DNA of 64,000 nucleotides from Strongylocentrotus purpuratus (GCF_000002235.5 NW_022145607.1:36550529-36614528), one strand, 5' to 3'; numbered from the stretch's first letter, positions 12,401-28,055 are shown. Numbers and translations are program-made. Notes: generated from the sequence alone by a model not told the origin.

Positions 12401-15400
12401 GGGGCTTGAAAATGTATTCAAGTAGGAAAATAATGACTATTAGTAATGTTGTCAAATCGACTTTAGGGCTATAGAGCCCAAAAGTAATAGTCTTGATTTT
12501 CAGACAATTGTACCGAATGGTCATACCTTTTATGCTGGGCAAAGATTCAATCGGTTTAATCTTGGCCATCACAAGAAGTGGGTTATTGATGTAGACAAAT
12601 GCTCATGTACCCTTTACAACTCTTTTCATGTATGGTATTACCAAAGAAGAAAAAAGGCCTGTCAGTCACTCAAGTTTCTGACAGTGAAGTCTAGCAAGTA
12701 AACAGGTTTCCTTGCATAATTTGAATATGAGGACACTGCTAACGTTTAAATTTCAAAGATAGGACATACATGACATATTCATAATTCCTGCAAAGTTCTA
12801 CAGCATTTGAGGTTGGCTGCAAAAGGGACATAGTACCTTTAATTTATTTTACATTATCTCTATAAGCTCCTTAGTTGTTGAGTTGTAGTTATAAGTATCA
12901 ACTCAGTAAATGATGTAAAATTGAGATTTCGGAGTATTGTTTTAGTAGATCCATCTCTTATCTGATCATTTGTATTTACAATCACGTCGATATTCCAGAC
13001 ATGATCATTGACCCCTGATATCTTTCGTGGATTACCATCTTTCGTGGATTACCATCTTTTTATCCGGGAAAACCCCGCATTATCTGTTACACTTCAGAAC
13101 TATATTCAATTATCTACACTTCTGTCATTATATTCCTTTTGGTATATTGTGCAATTGCGAACAAAAGCAACTTAAGGAATCAAATCAATCAATAGACAAT
13201 AATTGTTGACAGCCAGTCGCACCAGCAGTCCCTGTAAGGAAAGTTCCAAACAGGAGCCCATTTCACAAAACTTGTCATCAGTGACAAATGACAGTTTTTG
13301 TTATAAGCTACTGAAATCCTTGCTTCTGATTGATTATCAGCAGATTTGTCACTGATATTTGTCAATTGTCATTGAAAAAAAGCTTTTTGAAACACCCTCC
13401 TGGACAATCAAATTGGGCTGCTGCTCAGATGATGTAATGTATCGCTAATCCATCCAGAAACAAAATATATAACAAATAAAAACACCGCTTGCCACTTTAA
13501 AAAAAAAAACTATCTTGGCCTTTTACATAGCACCAGTCATGTCAGTATTTAAAAAAAAAGATATAAATAAAAAAAAAATCCTTACTAACATGTGTTACTA
13601 TACATCACATAGGTGACAATGTTTTCCAAAATACGCATCAAGCGATGGATAGAAATGGACAAAGCTAATATGAAGAGCAAATTAGACTTTTCAAAGTAAC
13701 TTTTGACATGCAGTAGTGGGAGCTGGAAAAGATTAAATCAGGAAGGCTGAAAGTGTTATTCTTTTCCTTTTTCTTTTTTATGTAGGGGGGGGGGGGCATA
13801 TTGTAAATGAAAGTACTATGTGTGCGATAATGCTAGTTAAGCGATTATTCCTCTAGACATTAATGTCTTCATGTATTATAAGGTATAATGCTTGGTGATG
13901 GTTTCCTCGGTCGCGCAGACGACAATTCGAAGGTTATCACTGAAAGAAATATCGATGGCTCAGTATCGATCGTGTAGAGATAGGCGTGTGAAAATTATAC
14001 ATTGTATAGAGATATGGTTTATGTAGTGACCGCCCAAAATGTGTACTAAGATAATAAGATCAGATGATATGATTATTGCTGCATCAATTTAATCAACTAG
14101 AATCATGGGAACTTGGAAATTGTGTGAAGAGCTGAATCATTTACAATTCGAGTTCTTTATTTTCAAAGTCCAAACAAATTAATTTGTCACGTTTTATCTC
14201 TACAATTTAATTCATTGGTTTAGAAAGTTTTTGTATAGTATTGTTTTTATTTAACAACAAGTTTTCATATTGATCTAATCTACTTACGCTTAATCAAACT
14301 TGAAATCATTTCCTCTAAACATAAATTCGTGGGAACTCTGTGTAATCTCATATTCATGTAGAACATGGGGGTCTTTAAATCCTGGATCTGCCCATGGGTT
14401 TTTAATGCAGAACGAACATTAAAATGTCCAGTGTATTTTCTCCTTCCCTTTAAAGGGAGTTCCAACCTTAAGAACAACCAACATTGTAAAGCAGCAAATC
14501 AGAGAAGCAGAATGGTGGAAATTTGAATGGATTCGCACAAAATAAGACATTTATCAAAACAAAAAGGCCGTAATCACTATACGTATTTTATGGGCACTTC
14601 AAATTGGCTGAACCAGAAATGTCACTGTGATGTAGTGGCAGACAACTCTCCCATTTGTTCGAAAGACAACATGACTAAAATTTCAGAATGTATGACTCGG
14701 GAGGATCTTTTATTTTAAGAGGAGTATAATAATATTCTCCCCAGGGAGTGGTGAATGTGCGTACATTGTGTGCGGACAAGCCTGAATACAATGACAGAGG
14801 TAATACTAAATATGTAAAGTGCTGAGAGACATCGCCGATGTAGTAAGTGCTCTATAAACCCAGAATAGTAATACATAGGGAATAGAACTTTAGACAAACA
14901 TCATACAGGTCTATTAACAAAATACAGATGAAGGCTCTCTTTGTGCAATGTGTATTTGAGCTTTACGTTTGATGGCCAATCGATGTTTTCGCTTCTTCAC
15001 GCCATCACCATAGGTTAAACTTTTCCAGGCCTTAACCACTATTCTGATTGGCTCAAGAGGCTTCGGTGATGTAAAGTAAAAACCATATTGACCAATCACC
15101 CTCGTCGTTTGATATACGCGATAGATTCATCATCTCATTGAGGGTTTTGTTTAATGAGTAAATATTGTAAATTGGTGACGGCACGGTAAGATGTATTCTA
15201 TATGCAGGTTTAGCATAGTGAGCTAAACACACATTGAGTCGACCATGCTCAGTCATTGTTGGTATTGAGCAACGTTTCCACTGACCACTATAACTGGAGT
15301 GGAAACTCGTTGAAAATAAGTAAATGAACAACTTTCTGCAATTCATAACAATCAATTAATTGTAAAGTATTATTGGTTTCAGTAGCGTACGCATGACTTT

Positions 15401-18400
15401 TTAAAGGGAGGGGTTTCAAAACTTGAAAATCGCGCCGAAAATTTCGCAACGACTCAGCCGGTCGCTGAACGATACCACTGCTCTACCACTGAGCCTTAGC
15501 GTCTTCAAAAAATTGTGAAACGGATGTTGAAGAAAGTCTAATGTTTATGTTAGATTCAACTAAGAATGATCTTTTATTTTCGAGATTTGTCTAATTTTGG
15601 GACAGGGCAGAATTTTCAGTAAAAAGAGGATCTGCATGGACTTTGTAAGTGCATGTTCTTTACTTTGGGAGGGGATGGGGGTCCTTAGGTGCCTGAGCGC
15701 GGTCATTCCGCTCCAAATGGTCTGACAATATAACAAAAGAAACAACAACAAAATAAAAGAAAAGAAATGAAATGACATAAAGCATCATGAGAGGGGGGGG
15801 GGGGGGGTCCTCAGAACCCCCAGAACAGCGAGTTCACGGTTGCAGTCTGAGCATGAGCAGATAAAGGTCATTGCAGAACAAATTTTGAAATACACGGAGG
15901 CGATATTCTGGATACGTGCTCATGAAAGTTATGTAACATTATGCATTCATGCACATTCAGTGCACTTCATGATATACAGGTGGAAGTATTCTTTGAAAAG
16001 AGGAAACAAATGCTATTTATATAGCCCCTCCATCGCTGTAGGAGTGATTATTTCAAAATGTACAAAGTGGGACCTTTTCATGTTTTGAAGATCTGTGGAT
16101 ATTCGGGGTCATTGCAGTAATGTGCTAACCGTGAACTGGTCTATTGCTTGAAATAAAGTAGACACTCTCACACTGTGTCACGCGTGACTGCATGTATTAT
16201 TTAATAGACTTTTGTGTGACTTGGTGTAATCAATAATTATCTTTTACATGTTTATTTTCATTTCCAAAAGAACAATCAATAAAACATAACTGTTTCATTT
16301 CCAAAAGAACAATCAATAAAATATAGCTGTTTCATTTCCAAAAGAACAATCAATAGAACATAACTGTTTCATTTCAAAAAGAACAATCAATAAAATATAA
16401 CTGTTTCATTTCCAAAAGAACAATCAATAAAATATAACTGTTTCATTTCCAAAAGAACAATCAATAAAATATAACTGTTTCATTTCCAAAAGAACAGTCA
16501 ATAAAATGTAGCTGTTTCATTTCCAAAAGAACAATCAATAAAATATAGCTGTTTCATTTCCAAAAGAACAATCAATAAAACATAACTGTAACTAACAATA
16601 AAATCAATCAAAGTGAAGAAGAAAAAGCTACGAGCTGCGTGTGATTCTGATAGTTTGCTGATGAATAACTATTGCTCTCCGCAAGTTCGTGCTCAGTATC
16701 CTCCATAATGCTTGAGAGTGGGAACGAACCGGTCTGAGGAATAGCTAGCTGCTGTGTTTCATGGGATAGTTTAGATTTGTGTACTTTTCTCTCTTCTCCC
16801 TGGTAACACGACGCTGCTCTCTGATCTAATATACACCAGAGTGTGCAATTCAACCAGGTAGCATTCTGAGGCATTCCGACACAACACATCAGCAACATTC
16901 ATTTAGAAGAAGTGATAATACTGCGGTTCTCTCAATTCCATCGCGAATATGCTCCTTGGATTTAATGTGATTTTTACCATATATAGAAGATTCTGTCTGC
17001 ATTGACTCTAACACGAAGTTCAGATTGTAAGAGGTAAAACTATTGTTATTTTTTATATAATTTTGTTCAGAATTGTAGTATTGCGATTGGAATACTATTG
17101 TAATAGTCATGATTATCATGACGCTTTGGAGAAAGGTTTTCCTTTGAAGAGGTTTATATACCCAACTCATTCGATACTATTATAAAATGAGATATTGTTT
17201 AGTTTCAAAATGCCATATAGAGCACGGGGATTATCAGTATCAGAAAATGTGATATTAAATGTGAAGATTACTCGATTAAAGGTAAAGGCCAGTATTGGAA
17301 ACGCCCCAATTTCAAAAAATGAAATGGAAGCTCTCATTACCAATCATGTGAAAGAATATGTTTTGACTAATACATGATGATGAAAAATTTGCCGGGAAAC
17401 CGCCTATACTAATTCATATATTTGGTAAATTTGTTTCTCTCATGGTCTGTGAGAGATATAGGGTAGTCCCATATACATCTTTCTGTGTATAGTGCTTGTA
17501 ACATTACGAAGAATGGGCCAAATTTCTTATCATTTTGATGATTCCAGAACCTTGCAGATGCTAGATGCTAGATGATCAACCTTTTCTGATCGATTCCACA
17601 ACGTTTCTTTCACAATGCATTCGCATGACCATAACTGGTCTTTACCTTTAAACGTGGTGTAGTCATAATGTCATAATATAGAGCAAGGGATTAGCTTTAT
17701 TTAATGAGAATGGGAAACAATGATTGTGTTACATAATGTCATGACATGTAAATGGATGAAAAAAATAGTAGGTACGTATTAATAATGAAGAGAAGATCAT
17801 GATTATGTTTAAAGACTGGGTACCCTTTTTACACTGCATGCAACATAATATGGTGTGAAGAGATTTTAGCTGAAATGAAAATCATGTAACCTAATTGAAA
17901 GTAAAACAAGATACCTCGATTAAATGTCACTTAGTTAAAAAGCACATGGACCGGATATACTGGCACCATATTTATTGTGTAAACTGCAATCACGTTAAAT
18001 ACAACAATTCTCAATGCAGTACATACATATTTATTTCATTGAAAAAAGCAATCAAACACTATAATATCAACTAGAACGTCAACGTACTGATATAACTTTT
18101 ATTCCACAAAAGTTTCCTTTTATCTTCTTCTTTCAAGTACTTCATATAAGGAAGGTCCATGATTATGGACAGCACAATTTTGGAATGATGACAGCTTTAT
18201 AATTACGTTGTATAAGCGAATAGCTTTCCAACAAATATATAAAATCAAAGGCCTGCTAATTATCCTTCCTAGCATTAACCCAGCTTATTATAGAAAGTCA
18301 TCATAACAAGAATGAATGTGAAGCACCTGTCGAAAGGTGCACATTAGGAAATACTACTAGCTCGAAACATTAAATATGCATGATTTTAGAGACTGCATGT

Positions 18401-19213
18401 ATGTGCGTATCATACGTATCATTGGTCGTTACCATGGTAACGATACATCATAATTGATGTTATCGATTGGAGTTGATGAACATTTGTAATCGTCTGCTCC
18501 GTGTTGTTAACCAAGATGGCCAATTAACATGGTGTTATAATTCAGTGACATTATCATAATTATTGTGGATGTTCTTTTGGTATATTTGGCGAAGCGAGTG
18601 TCAGCTGGAGGAAAAAGAAGAAGGAGAAGTAGGAGACGGAGAAGTAGGAGAAGGAAAAGAAGAAGGAGAAGGAGGAGGATGAGAAGAAGAAGAAGAAGCA
18701 GAAAAAGAAGAAGGAGGAGAAGAAGGAGAAGAAGAAGAAGAAGAAGAAGAAGAAGAAGAAGAAGAAGAATAAAACAAATCCAAGTACAGATAGGAATATT
18801 GTATAACGTAAACGACAGTCATTTGATCAAGTTTGATTGAACTATTGATTTTGCAGTTCAGTGCATGGAATCGAAACACACGTATAATGTATGGACTATG
18901 GTAATATGCGATTTAGAGGTTATTCATTTGAAATCTAAATCTACGAAATTAATACATGTATCAACCAATATACATCGTTGATGCACTTTCTGATCAATAA
19001 AATCCCTTCCTTTCCTTCTCTCTCTCTCTCTCTCTTCCTCTCTTTATCTTTATCTCTCTCTCTCTCTTTATTTATGTCTCTCTCTGTTTCTCTCTCTCTC
19101 TCTATTTCTCTCTCTCTCTTTCTCTCTCTCTCCTTTCCCCTCTCTCTCCTTCTCTCTCCCTCTCTCTATATATATCTATCTATCTCTCTATCGCTCTCTC
19201 TCTTATCTCTCTC

Positions 19214-19252
<39 letters not shown>

Positions 19253-21388
19253 TTCTCCTCCTCCCTCCGTCCCTCGATCTCCTATTCCGATCTTTTCTAC
19301 AGACCTTGTAATTCATTCCCATAGTATACCTGTGAAATTTGAATCAAATATCAATTTACAGCTCATGAATAAAGTAATCAATTTTTTGCCGTACCATGAG
19401 ATTTGCACAAAGGCGCCTTGTGCCACTAAACAATGATGATCATACATGTATTAATCATTTACCACAATAATGCAAGTATTGTAGTCATCTATAATACATT
19501 CCCTTCCGTGCTCTTTATGAATCATTTTGAAGTGTAGGAACTCTGGCGGCAGCTATACAGTTTTTGTTCAATCTAGCAAGAACGTGCTTAGATGTCGGTA
19601 AAATGAACAGGATAATTCAACCGTGTTTTGCAATATGCTCTTTTTGAGTTTTTTCTTCTTTTCTTTTAAGATTTCAACACAAAAAAGATCATTCTTCGTT
19701 AGTGCATGGTAGTAGGAGGCACTGTGAGATTGTATCTTGTCACTTCCATTTTTTAAGTTAAATAATTCGAAATTTCCTGAAATTAACTCGTATGTTATTT
19801 ATCCATTTCTCTCTAATATAGAAAACAAGAAAGTTACTACTGAAGCTGCTGCTGCCGCCGCCGAAACACGAGCCACTCTCGCTCGACTTACAGCAGAAGT
19901 AGCCGAGGCTAACCGAATGGCGGCCGAAGCCGAAAACGCGGCTGCCGAAGCCAGAGCGAAAGCTGCAGAAGCTTCTGAAGAAATCAACGAAGCTCAAGAC
20001 AACCTAGAAAGCGTAAAAGAGCAGGAGGAAGTTAAAGAGAAGGATGAGTTGAAAGAAGGAAAGGAAGATGATACGAAAGATGGATCGGAGAACAGCGTAA
20101 AGGAAGAGGAGGAGAAGGAGAAGGAGAAGGAAGATATATCGGAAGAGGAGGTATATGAGGACAATTTTGAAGAAGATTCGGATGACGCTGAGAACAAAGA
20201 TGAGGGAAGTGAGAAGAGCGATCGAGTTGAAAGTGATGAAGACAAACCTAGAACAGAAGAGGAACCTGAAGAGAAGGAGGAGGAGAAAACACAGAGCAGT
20301 AAACGTGTCATAACACCCAGGTTATCTATGAAAGAGAATCTATTGGAATGGCCATATCACGTGTAAGTATCTTACATTTTGTTTTTCAATGTCGATTGGT
20401 CGAAGATTAGTGAAAGAAAGAGAGGGAGAAATTCAAATTAGATTTTTTACAAAAATCACACATTTAAAATCAATGCCTAAAGCCAATTGTTTAATCGTCT
20501 TTCTAAAACATACCGTTATAAAGTATTGCTCATGACTTTGCGGTATGTATAACACTGATATACAGGACGCAAAGACAGAACATAACTGTTTACATAATAA
20601 TTATCAAATGATGTAAACCTAAATGCTTTTAACCAGTAACACAACCTATGATAACATACATGTAGATATAATGTTCTTATGAACGATAACCAACACGATT
20701 TCTGCACCAAGGCAATTCTCCAAACTGGAGAATGCCAAACGATGAAGAAGAAAGAATATTTTGTCTTATAACGCATTCAAAAGAAATAATTGCTAATTGA
20801 TCAATTGAATTACTTTATTACAGACTGCCAATGACAGCTAATGGAGAGGAAGAGATCGGATGTGTCATTCGTTTCAAAGACGAGTTCTTCCCGCCACCTT
20901 CATCCCTGCATCTTACCTGTCAGCTTGACAACAAACTCAGTACCAATGCCGTCGATGATTGCGAAGAGATGGCCAGTAACGTTGTCAGACTTCGTCACGA
21001 AGACGACGACGATGACGACGAGGAGCATGATGATCTCGGGGCCCCTATCGTTGTCGCTATTCCGTACACGGTATCTACCAGGGTGACGAGCACCAAGGAG
21101 TTTATCGTAAAGATGAGAGGACGAACGGAGGAGGGATGGCAGACGGTCGCTACCTTGGCAACAGAAAGTACATTCGTAGAACAAAAGGTAAACACTCTCT
21201 ACTCATCATCATCATCATCATCGTTATCATCATTATCTTTATCATCATTATTATAATTATTGTTACTATCATTATTGTTATTATTATTATTATTACTATT
21301 CGTTGTAGTAGTAGTAGTAGTAGTAGTAATGGTAGTGGTAGTAGTAGTAGTAGTAGTAGTGGTAGTAGTAGTAGTAGTAATGGTAGTG

Positions 21389-21419
<31 letters not shown>

Positions 21420-21442
21420 TAGTAGTAGTGTAAGTAGTAGAA

Positions 21443-21485
<43 letters not shown>

Positions 21486-21511
21486 TAGTAGTAGTAGTAG
21501 TAATGGTAGTG

Positions 21512-21548
<37 letters not shown>

Positions 21549-21571
21549 TAGTAGTAGTAGTAATGGTAGTG

Positions 21572-21608
<37 letters not shown>

Positions 21609-21631
21609 TAGTAGTAGTGTAAGTAGTAGAA

Positions 21632-21677
<46 letters not shown>

Positions 21678-21703
21678 TAGTAGTAGTAGTAGTAATGGTA
21701 GTG

Positions 21704-21796
<93 letters not shown>

Positions 21797-24700
21797 ATAG
21801 TAGTAGTAGTAGCAATAGAAGTAGTAATAGTAGTGGTAGTGGTATTTTCATAAAAATTTTCACATCTAAGATGATAATTAAAAAACTGACATTTTGTACC
21901 AATGCGAGTCTTTATATTTTCCCCCATCAAATTATGACCAATTATAATACGAGAATCAACATCAATTTTATATCATTTTTTTGTATAAGGTTGGTAGAGC
22001 TACCCGAGCGTGAATAAAACAAAATACAAATAAATCTATTTCAATTTAATTTTCCGTTAGTTTATTATTTAACGAATCAGTATCGTAATATATTGTAATG
22101 TAACGTCTTGGTTAGAGGGAAATACAGTTTCACTTCATAGAAAAAGAAAAAAAAAGTAATGTTATTATCAAAATGAGGAAGCAACTGAATTGTTACTGTG
22201 TGGGAATCTATCTAGAATAAAGTACTTATGCTAGTTAAAATCATGGTAATAAAAATGTCATAATCATCTCAACTTACAGGGTCCTTTTGCTGAGGTTAGG
22301 ACGAATCGCCTTGCATCATTTGTAGTGGTTGCTAGGCTAGCAAGAGATAAACAAACGGTTACTAAGAAAGGTGGAACATTGAAATCATCAGCTGATCATC
22401 GTGTTACTGTCACGTATCCGTTAGGAGCTTGTAGTCTTATCAGTGTTACGTTACAGGTAAGTTACTATAGCTGGTCTTCCCCAAGCCCTTCGCTCTTGTC
22501 ATCAGTTATCCACTTTCAAAACTCAACTAAAGACATACCCATCTCAGATTGCTTACGATTAGTTACTACTTTTTTGTCTTTCCCAGTTAGAATCATGAAC
22601 AGATATTTTTGGTAGTTTTGCAGTCTCATCAGCGTCTTTGATTAGGCAACTAAATATTGGCGCCTTATAAATTCCTGGATTGAACATAGCTCTTTGGCTT
22701 TTACCATCCCTAAAACTTTCTAATAGGAGAGTTCTAATTAGATTTTAAGCCATATTATTGACTTTGAAACACGCTTCCGGCCAAGAACGTTAGAAGAATC
22801 CATCTGGATAAAAACTGGCTGTTGACTGTCACCTGTGTTCACTCTATCGATCTCAAGGCAGCAGACAGCAAGAAACTGTGCGAAGAATCACTTGGCTTCA
22901 GAAAGTCCACAGCACTGCAGGAGAGGATGAAAGTTTGCCTACTAGATGTCAAGGCTAGAAGAAGCCTAATTAACATATTATAATAACGTAGACCAGCCTT
23001 GACCAATGAAAGTTTCGGAATCATAGGAAAGTTTCAGTCCACTCCTTTGGACTTTCTCAAGCAGAGAGATTTCTGCACACGGTTTTTGCCTCCTTATTGG
23101 GGGCAAAGATAAGTGACAATGCATATCCAGAGATTAAGCGTCATTCCACCAATCTTTAAAGTATAGAAAAATAAATAACAGGTGTATGCTTATGAATTAA
23201 ACGTTCCTTATTACCTCAAGTATAGTTATAATGTGTTGGGTATGAAATTATTTTTTTCTCACCATAATTTTTCTGTACTTTTGTATAACGCATGAAAAAG
23301 AGGCATTATCGATAATGGACGAGCCAGATATTGAAGTAAATTGAGATGATGAATTTACTTATAACGATTCAGGTACAACCAGCAGAGAACGTCGTGAGTG
23401 AGATCAAATCTCGTCTTCGTCATTGCTCGGAGCTGATAACTGCCAGTCCTGTCATACACCTGACCCACTCCACCAAGAAACCCTTCGAGAAACCAGTTAC
23501 CATCACCATACCCTGTCCACCGAACCCCCATAAGACCACCGATACTCCAGGCTCAGCGGAACCTAACGGTGGTGGTGGTACTGGTGGTGGTGGAGGGAAG
23601 AAAGCAGAGAAATCATCTTCCCATATGGATCCTCTGCACCCTGAGGGCGTGGTCGTCATCAGGTAAGTAAAGGTGCTCTAGGGGCTCAAGTGTGCACCCC
23701 ATACGGTACAATAGTAGTACCTCTTGAAGTTCAAATGGTGCATATAACTTTACGTACTGAACGAGGAAGGTGCAACGTTGAACCTTAAGAGGCCCTTATT
23801 AAAGTTAAGGGGCAGAATGTGTGCAATCTGCACCTTCAGTGGTGTTGCTATTATATCTGTTAAGGGGTGTCATAGAAACATTATTAATTGATTTGTATAT
23901 ATTTTGCATTCTATTCGAGCGGGTTTATTCTAGAATCTTACCTTGAAAACAAAAGTTAAACGTATGTGTGTCGACAGTAAAACCACCTTCCTGCATATTT
24001 GATCAGCATGATTGATTACGGGTTTCCATGGAAGCATTAACCTCTTTCGGAAAGACAGTAACCTACATCTTTTACTCTTTCGACAGGTATATGCAATTTT
24101 ATCTGGTTTGACTGATTGATACACAACAATTGAAAAGACTGATTTCCATCTGACAATAAGTAATAAAATCAACGACTGACGTTCCTGAATGCTTTTACCA
24201 CTCATAGGCCGGGCAGTCTTGCTCTACAAGGTAGAAACGTATTAAACCATCATGAAAATGTTGACATTACAAAGGGGGTGGTACTTGGACAAAAACGCAA
24301 AATATAATGAAGAAAAGAAGGAGAGGAAGTGAGATATGGTTCCTTAAGGATAATAAGCTCGATCGGGGGTGAGCGCATGCAGTTCTGATGTTTGCCCGCG
24401 TGTTGAGTCATGATGTATGCATTATATTGCAGTTGACTCTAGGCTTAGATCTTTGTAGTTATTACTAACTTATTTCTCCAAGTGAAATATAGCTACATTT
24501 ATTTTTTTTCGCTGAAACAGATCAACCAAGAGTAGTATCTTCGGCGGTGACCCTTCACAGGACGCCCTCTATCTGTTGGCCAAACAGGAGCAGTCTTCGC
24601 AATGGAATGAGCTAGACGATGTACAAATCAAACAGATCAAGAAGGACGTTGTAGCGATAGACCTCAAGGAACCTTTTAGCAGGTATGATCCATCGCACAC

Positions 24701-27413
24701 ACACACTTTCATTTACTCGTTCATCTAATATCTGCTTACTATTAAAGTGGTACTATGGCATTGTCGTTTGGATAACTGAACTGTCAATAAGAAAAGAAAG
24801 AATGATGGAAACGATTAAAAAAAAAAATCATGATTTAACTTAACACCTTCAGTTTCTCCAATACTTGGGATGAGGAGTCTCGGAAAGGTGTCGGTAAAAA
24901 CAATATATGAAAAATGGCTTTAATTAAGAGGTAAGGCGGGTAGAGAAGTAGGGAAAGAATTAGATACACTAACTGTTTATATTGATAGAATAGCTGATCA
25001 ATACTGTTACCCATCGATGACAGAGATTTAAGATGACTGGCGCAGGTTTTATTTTGGCTTTTTGGGGTATAGTTTTAAGAAATTAATTAAGCTAAAAAGA
25101 AACTTTAATATATGTTGTTGTAATAATAATTTGTCAACACATTAAATCACGATTCCATGGTACATAGTGGCATTAAAAAAAAAACGGAATCATAATGATA
25201 GAAAAACAGAGCAAAAAGTTATCCCGATGTTTTAGCGAAACTGAAACTGTGAAAGCACATTGTGTAAATCCATGACTTTGATTTAGGACTTATTCGTATT
25301 GTTGAAATCTCCTAAAAATATGTGAACGTTACATGCTACATGGATCCAGGTTATTGATATTAACGGCATCGTTTAACAATCTGTTGTTATCAGTGTCTGT
25401 GATATGGTGTAGTATTGAAGCTCTAAACAAAATTGCGCTTTAAAATGATCAAAAAGTGCCTCAAAAAAGTAAAATCTTTGAGTGACCGGTTTTACCACAC
25501 TCGTTTTCCCCAATAGACTGTAGTGTTATGAAAAGCGTTAGAAAAACGCAAAATTTGATTTCGATTTTCAATCATAAATATCTTGATAATCAGACAGGGC
25601 AGGCGATCTGCTGGTAAAAGTCATGGGATTTCTGACTGACCTAAATGTTAATAATTATGATTGCAACATGAGCTAAATCCAGGATTTTGTTTCAGAATCT
25701 GAGACAAAGTTACCGGATCCCTTTAACGGTTTTTATTTTCTTACATGGGGCAGGTTGGTGATCCTACGAGTGGCCCAGGAAGCTCGCTATCCCGTCAAGA
25801 ACATCGCAAATACCTTCGAGCTTGCTCTTCAGATCAAATACGCTAAACTCATCTTCTTACCCAAGGAAGATGAACCTCACCGAGCCGTGGTGACGTGTGT
25901 GCCATCTAAACAGCTTGATAATGTACTCCGAAAGCTCCATAATGATGGCTACGATGGGACACCCGATCATAGTGAGGACATACCTATGACAGAAGGGCAG
26001 GAGATCGCATTACGGTAAGCCGGGTCGTAGCAAAATATTGCTTGACTTTATGGAATGTATTGGTTCATCTCTCATTTTAATAGAAATTCTTCTTCCATTG
26101 GTATAAGAATAACAAAGAACAGAGGTAAACATAACAATGAAATTAAAAATTATGTGAACCAAATATCAGAAGGGATACAAACAAGATTGTTAAGCAACAT
26201 TTTACGAATTATACAGTAGGCTTGCGGTTGCACCATCTGAGAGAGGGTGGGGGGGGGGGGGGGGGGGGAGAGATTGGGGAGTCCTGAAAAGGACTGTCGG
26301 TATTACTAAAATTATAAGTACGTATGAAGTCAGTGCAGTGGATTAACTTTTCCTGTTTATTTTGTATTTTTTAAAATCAGGTTTAGTGGTAATGTTCGAA
26401 TGGTAGACCGGACTGAATTGACGATCAACTTTCACTCTAATCGACGGATCTTTCATTATATTGAGTTGAAAGAAGTAAATCGCTTTGGAAATCACAGCTC
26501 GCCTGAATATCGAGGATGTGCTGAGTTCTATGGAAAGGTAATAATTTATTGCTGTTATGATATTAATATTAATAATAATAATATTAAAAACTGTGCTTAT
26601 AAAGCGCTTTAATACCACCGAAGTCTCTAAGCGCTATGATGTCAGAGATCAGTATGTGCATGGAATTCTTTTACTTTGATGACCGTTTTTGTTCCGTTTT
26701 TTTCTCATGTGAAATGGGTGAACGTATTCACGATTTTCAGAAAAAGAACATAATACATATATTTCTCCCAAATCAATTGATTTGCCTTTTTGTTTTACTT
26801 CGTAAGATGTAAATTGCAAAATTCATAAATCTCGTAAAAAGGAGGAATGACATTGAATGCACTCAAAATAACATCAACTTTTCAGAACTTGTACTAATCA
26901 TTATGAAACAAGGCTCACAATCCAACAATATAATTATTTGTTAACTATTGTAATCATATACTTTACGAAATATGGATGTACGATGGTACGAATCACAAAT
27001 TTGATTCTTTCTAGCCCTCCCGACTTATGACTTATCCTTTCATCTGTTTATTCCATCTTGTTTCCATGGTTACAGGCTCGCATCACACTGGAAGACATGG
27101 AGGACCCGGAGGAGACGATGCTGAAAGAAGCAGAGGCTAAGGCCAAGGAGAAGAAGACAGAGAAAGAGAACAAACCCATCTCACTGAAGGATGAGAAGAA
27201 GATCAAAGATACAAAGTCTTCAGATCAAAGCAGTTTCTTCAAGAATGCCCCGGACTTACTCTGCAAGCTTCATATTGCCCTACCGAAGGTGAGGCGTTTT
27301 TTTTTTTTTTTTTTTTTTTTTATGTCTCTCTCTCTCTCTCTCTCTTTCTCTATCTCAGATTAGGGTAAAGAAGTTTACCATGTTAATCGACGGAAAATTT
27401 GGGAGAGAGATAC

Positions 27414-27445
<32 letters not shown>

Positions 27446-27503
27446 GGAGGGAGGGGAGAGAGAGAGATAGAAAGAGAGGGAGGGAGGGAGGGAGAGAGAG
27501 AGG

Positions 27504-27539
<36 letters not shown>

Positions 27540-27855
27540 GAGAATGGGGAGGGGGGATGGGATAGATATAACCGTGAGTAGTATAAACATCAATACAACA
27601 ACGGAATAATGCATTTCATTTATTTATACAATAAAGTGATGTAGAAACAGAGTCTGTTATTTTAAATATATATATTGTTTACTCCTCTAGACTGAACCGG
27701 ACCAACCGCTTCCTCCCAGTCGGTATAGGACTACAGCCATAGATGCTGGAGGTAAGATACTCATCTCATCTCAGAAGATCACCCGTCTCTGTATTCCCCC
27801 TTATACTATAGTCGTCCTCTCTCTCCCTCTCTCTCTCTCTCTCTTTTCTGTTTCT

Positions 27856-27888
<33 letters not shown>

Positions 27889-27991
27889 CCTCTCTCTTTC
27901 TCTGTCCCCTCTCTTTCTCTGTCTATTTCCTCTCCCCTCTCCCTCTCTCTCTCTTCCCCTCCCCTCTCCCTCTCTCTATCACTTTCTCTCT

Positions 27992-28055
<64 letters not shown>

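Larger units (their letters stand above)
11043..19821 (+). other. Intron 2 of the DTHD1-like gene (8.8 kb)
   Basis: No coding exon seen. It holds a TTAA-flanked MITE (12300-12842), a small MITE (13251-13402), a MITE fragment (14457-14740), the 37-bp minisatellite (16258-16590), another TTAA-flanked MITE (17276-17651), a GAA/GGA tract (18609-18773) and a CT tract (19015-19265). Poly-G runs lie near 11300, 13785 and 15795. The remainder is AT-rich single-copy-looking DNA. Confidence 0.6.

Noticed and set aside
16258-16590. Possible CRISPR-like array
   Set aside because: Units abut directly with no spacers and the host is a eukaryote.
17195-17377. A short ORF ending in NEMEALITNHVKEYVLTNT, found again at 36175-36513
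   Set aside because: The shared part lies inside two copies of the same MITE; the repetition reflects shared DNA and not a conserved gene.
18565-18840. Arg-homopolymer ORF
   Set aside because: A GAA/GGA microsatellite product.
21136-22017. A 293-codon Ser-rich ORF and opposing Leu- and Thr-rich ORFs
   Set aside because: Products of the (GTA)n array in an intron; all frames are open because of the triplet period.
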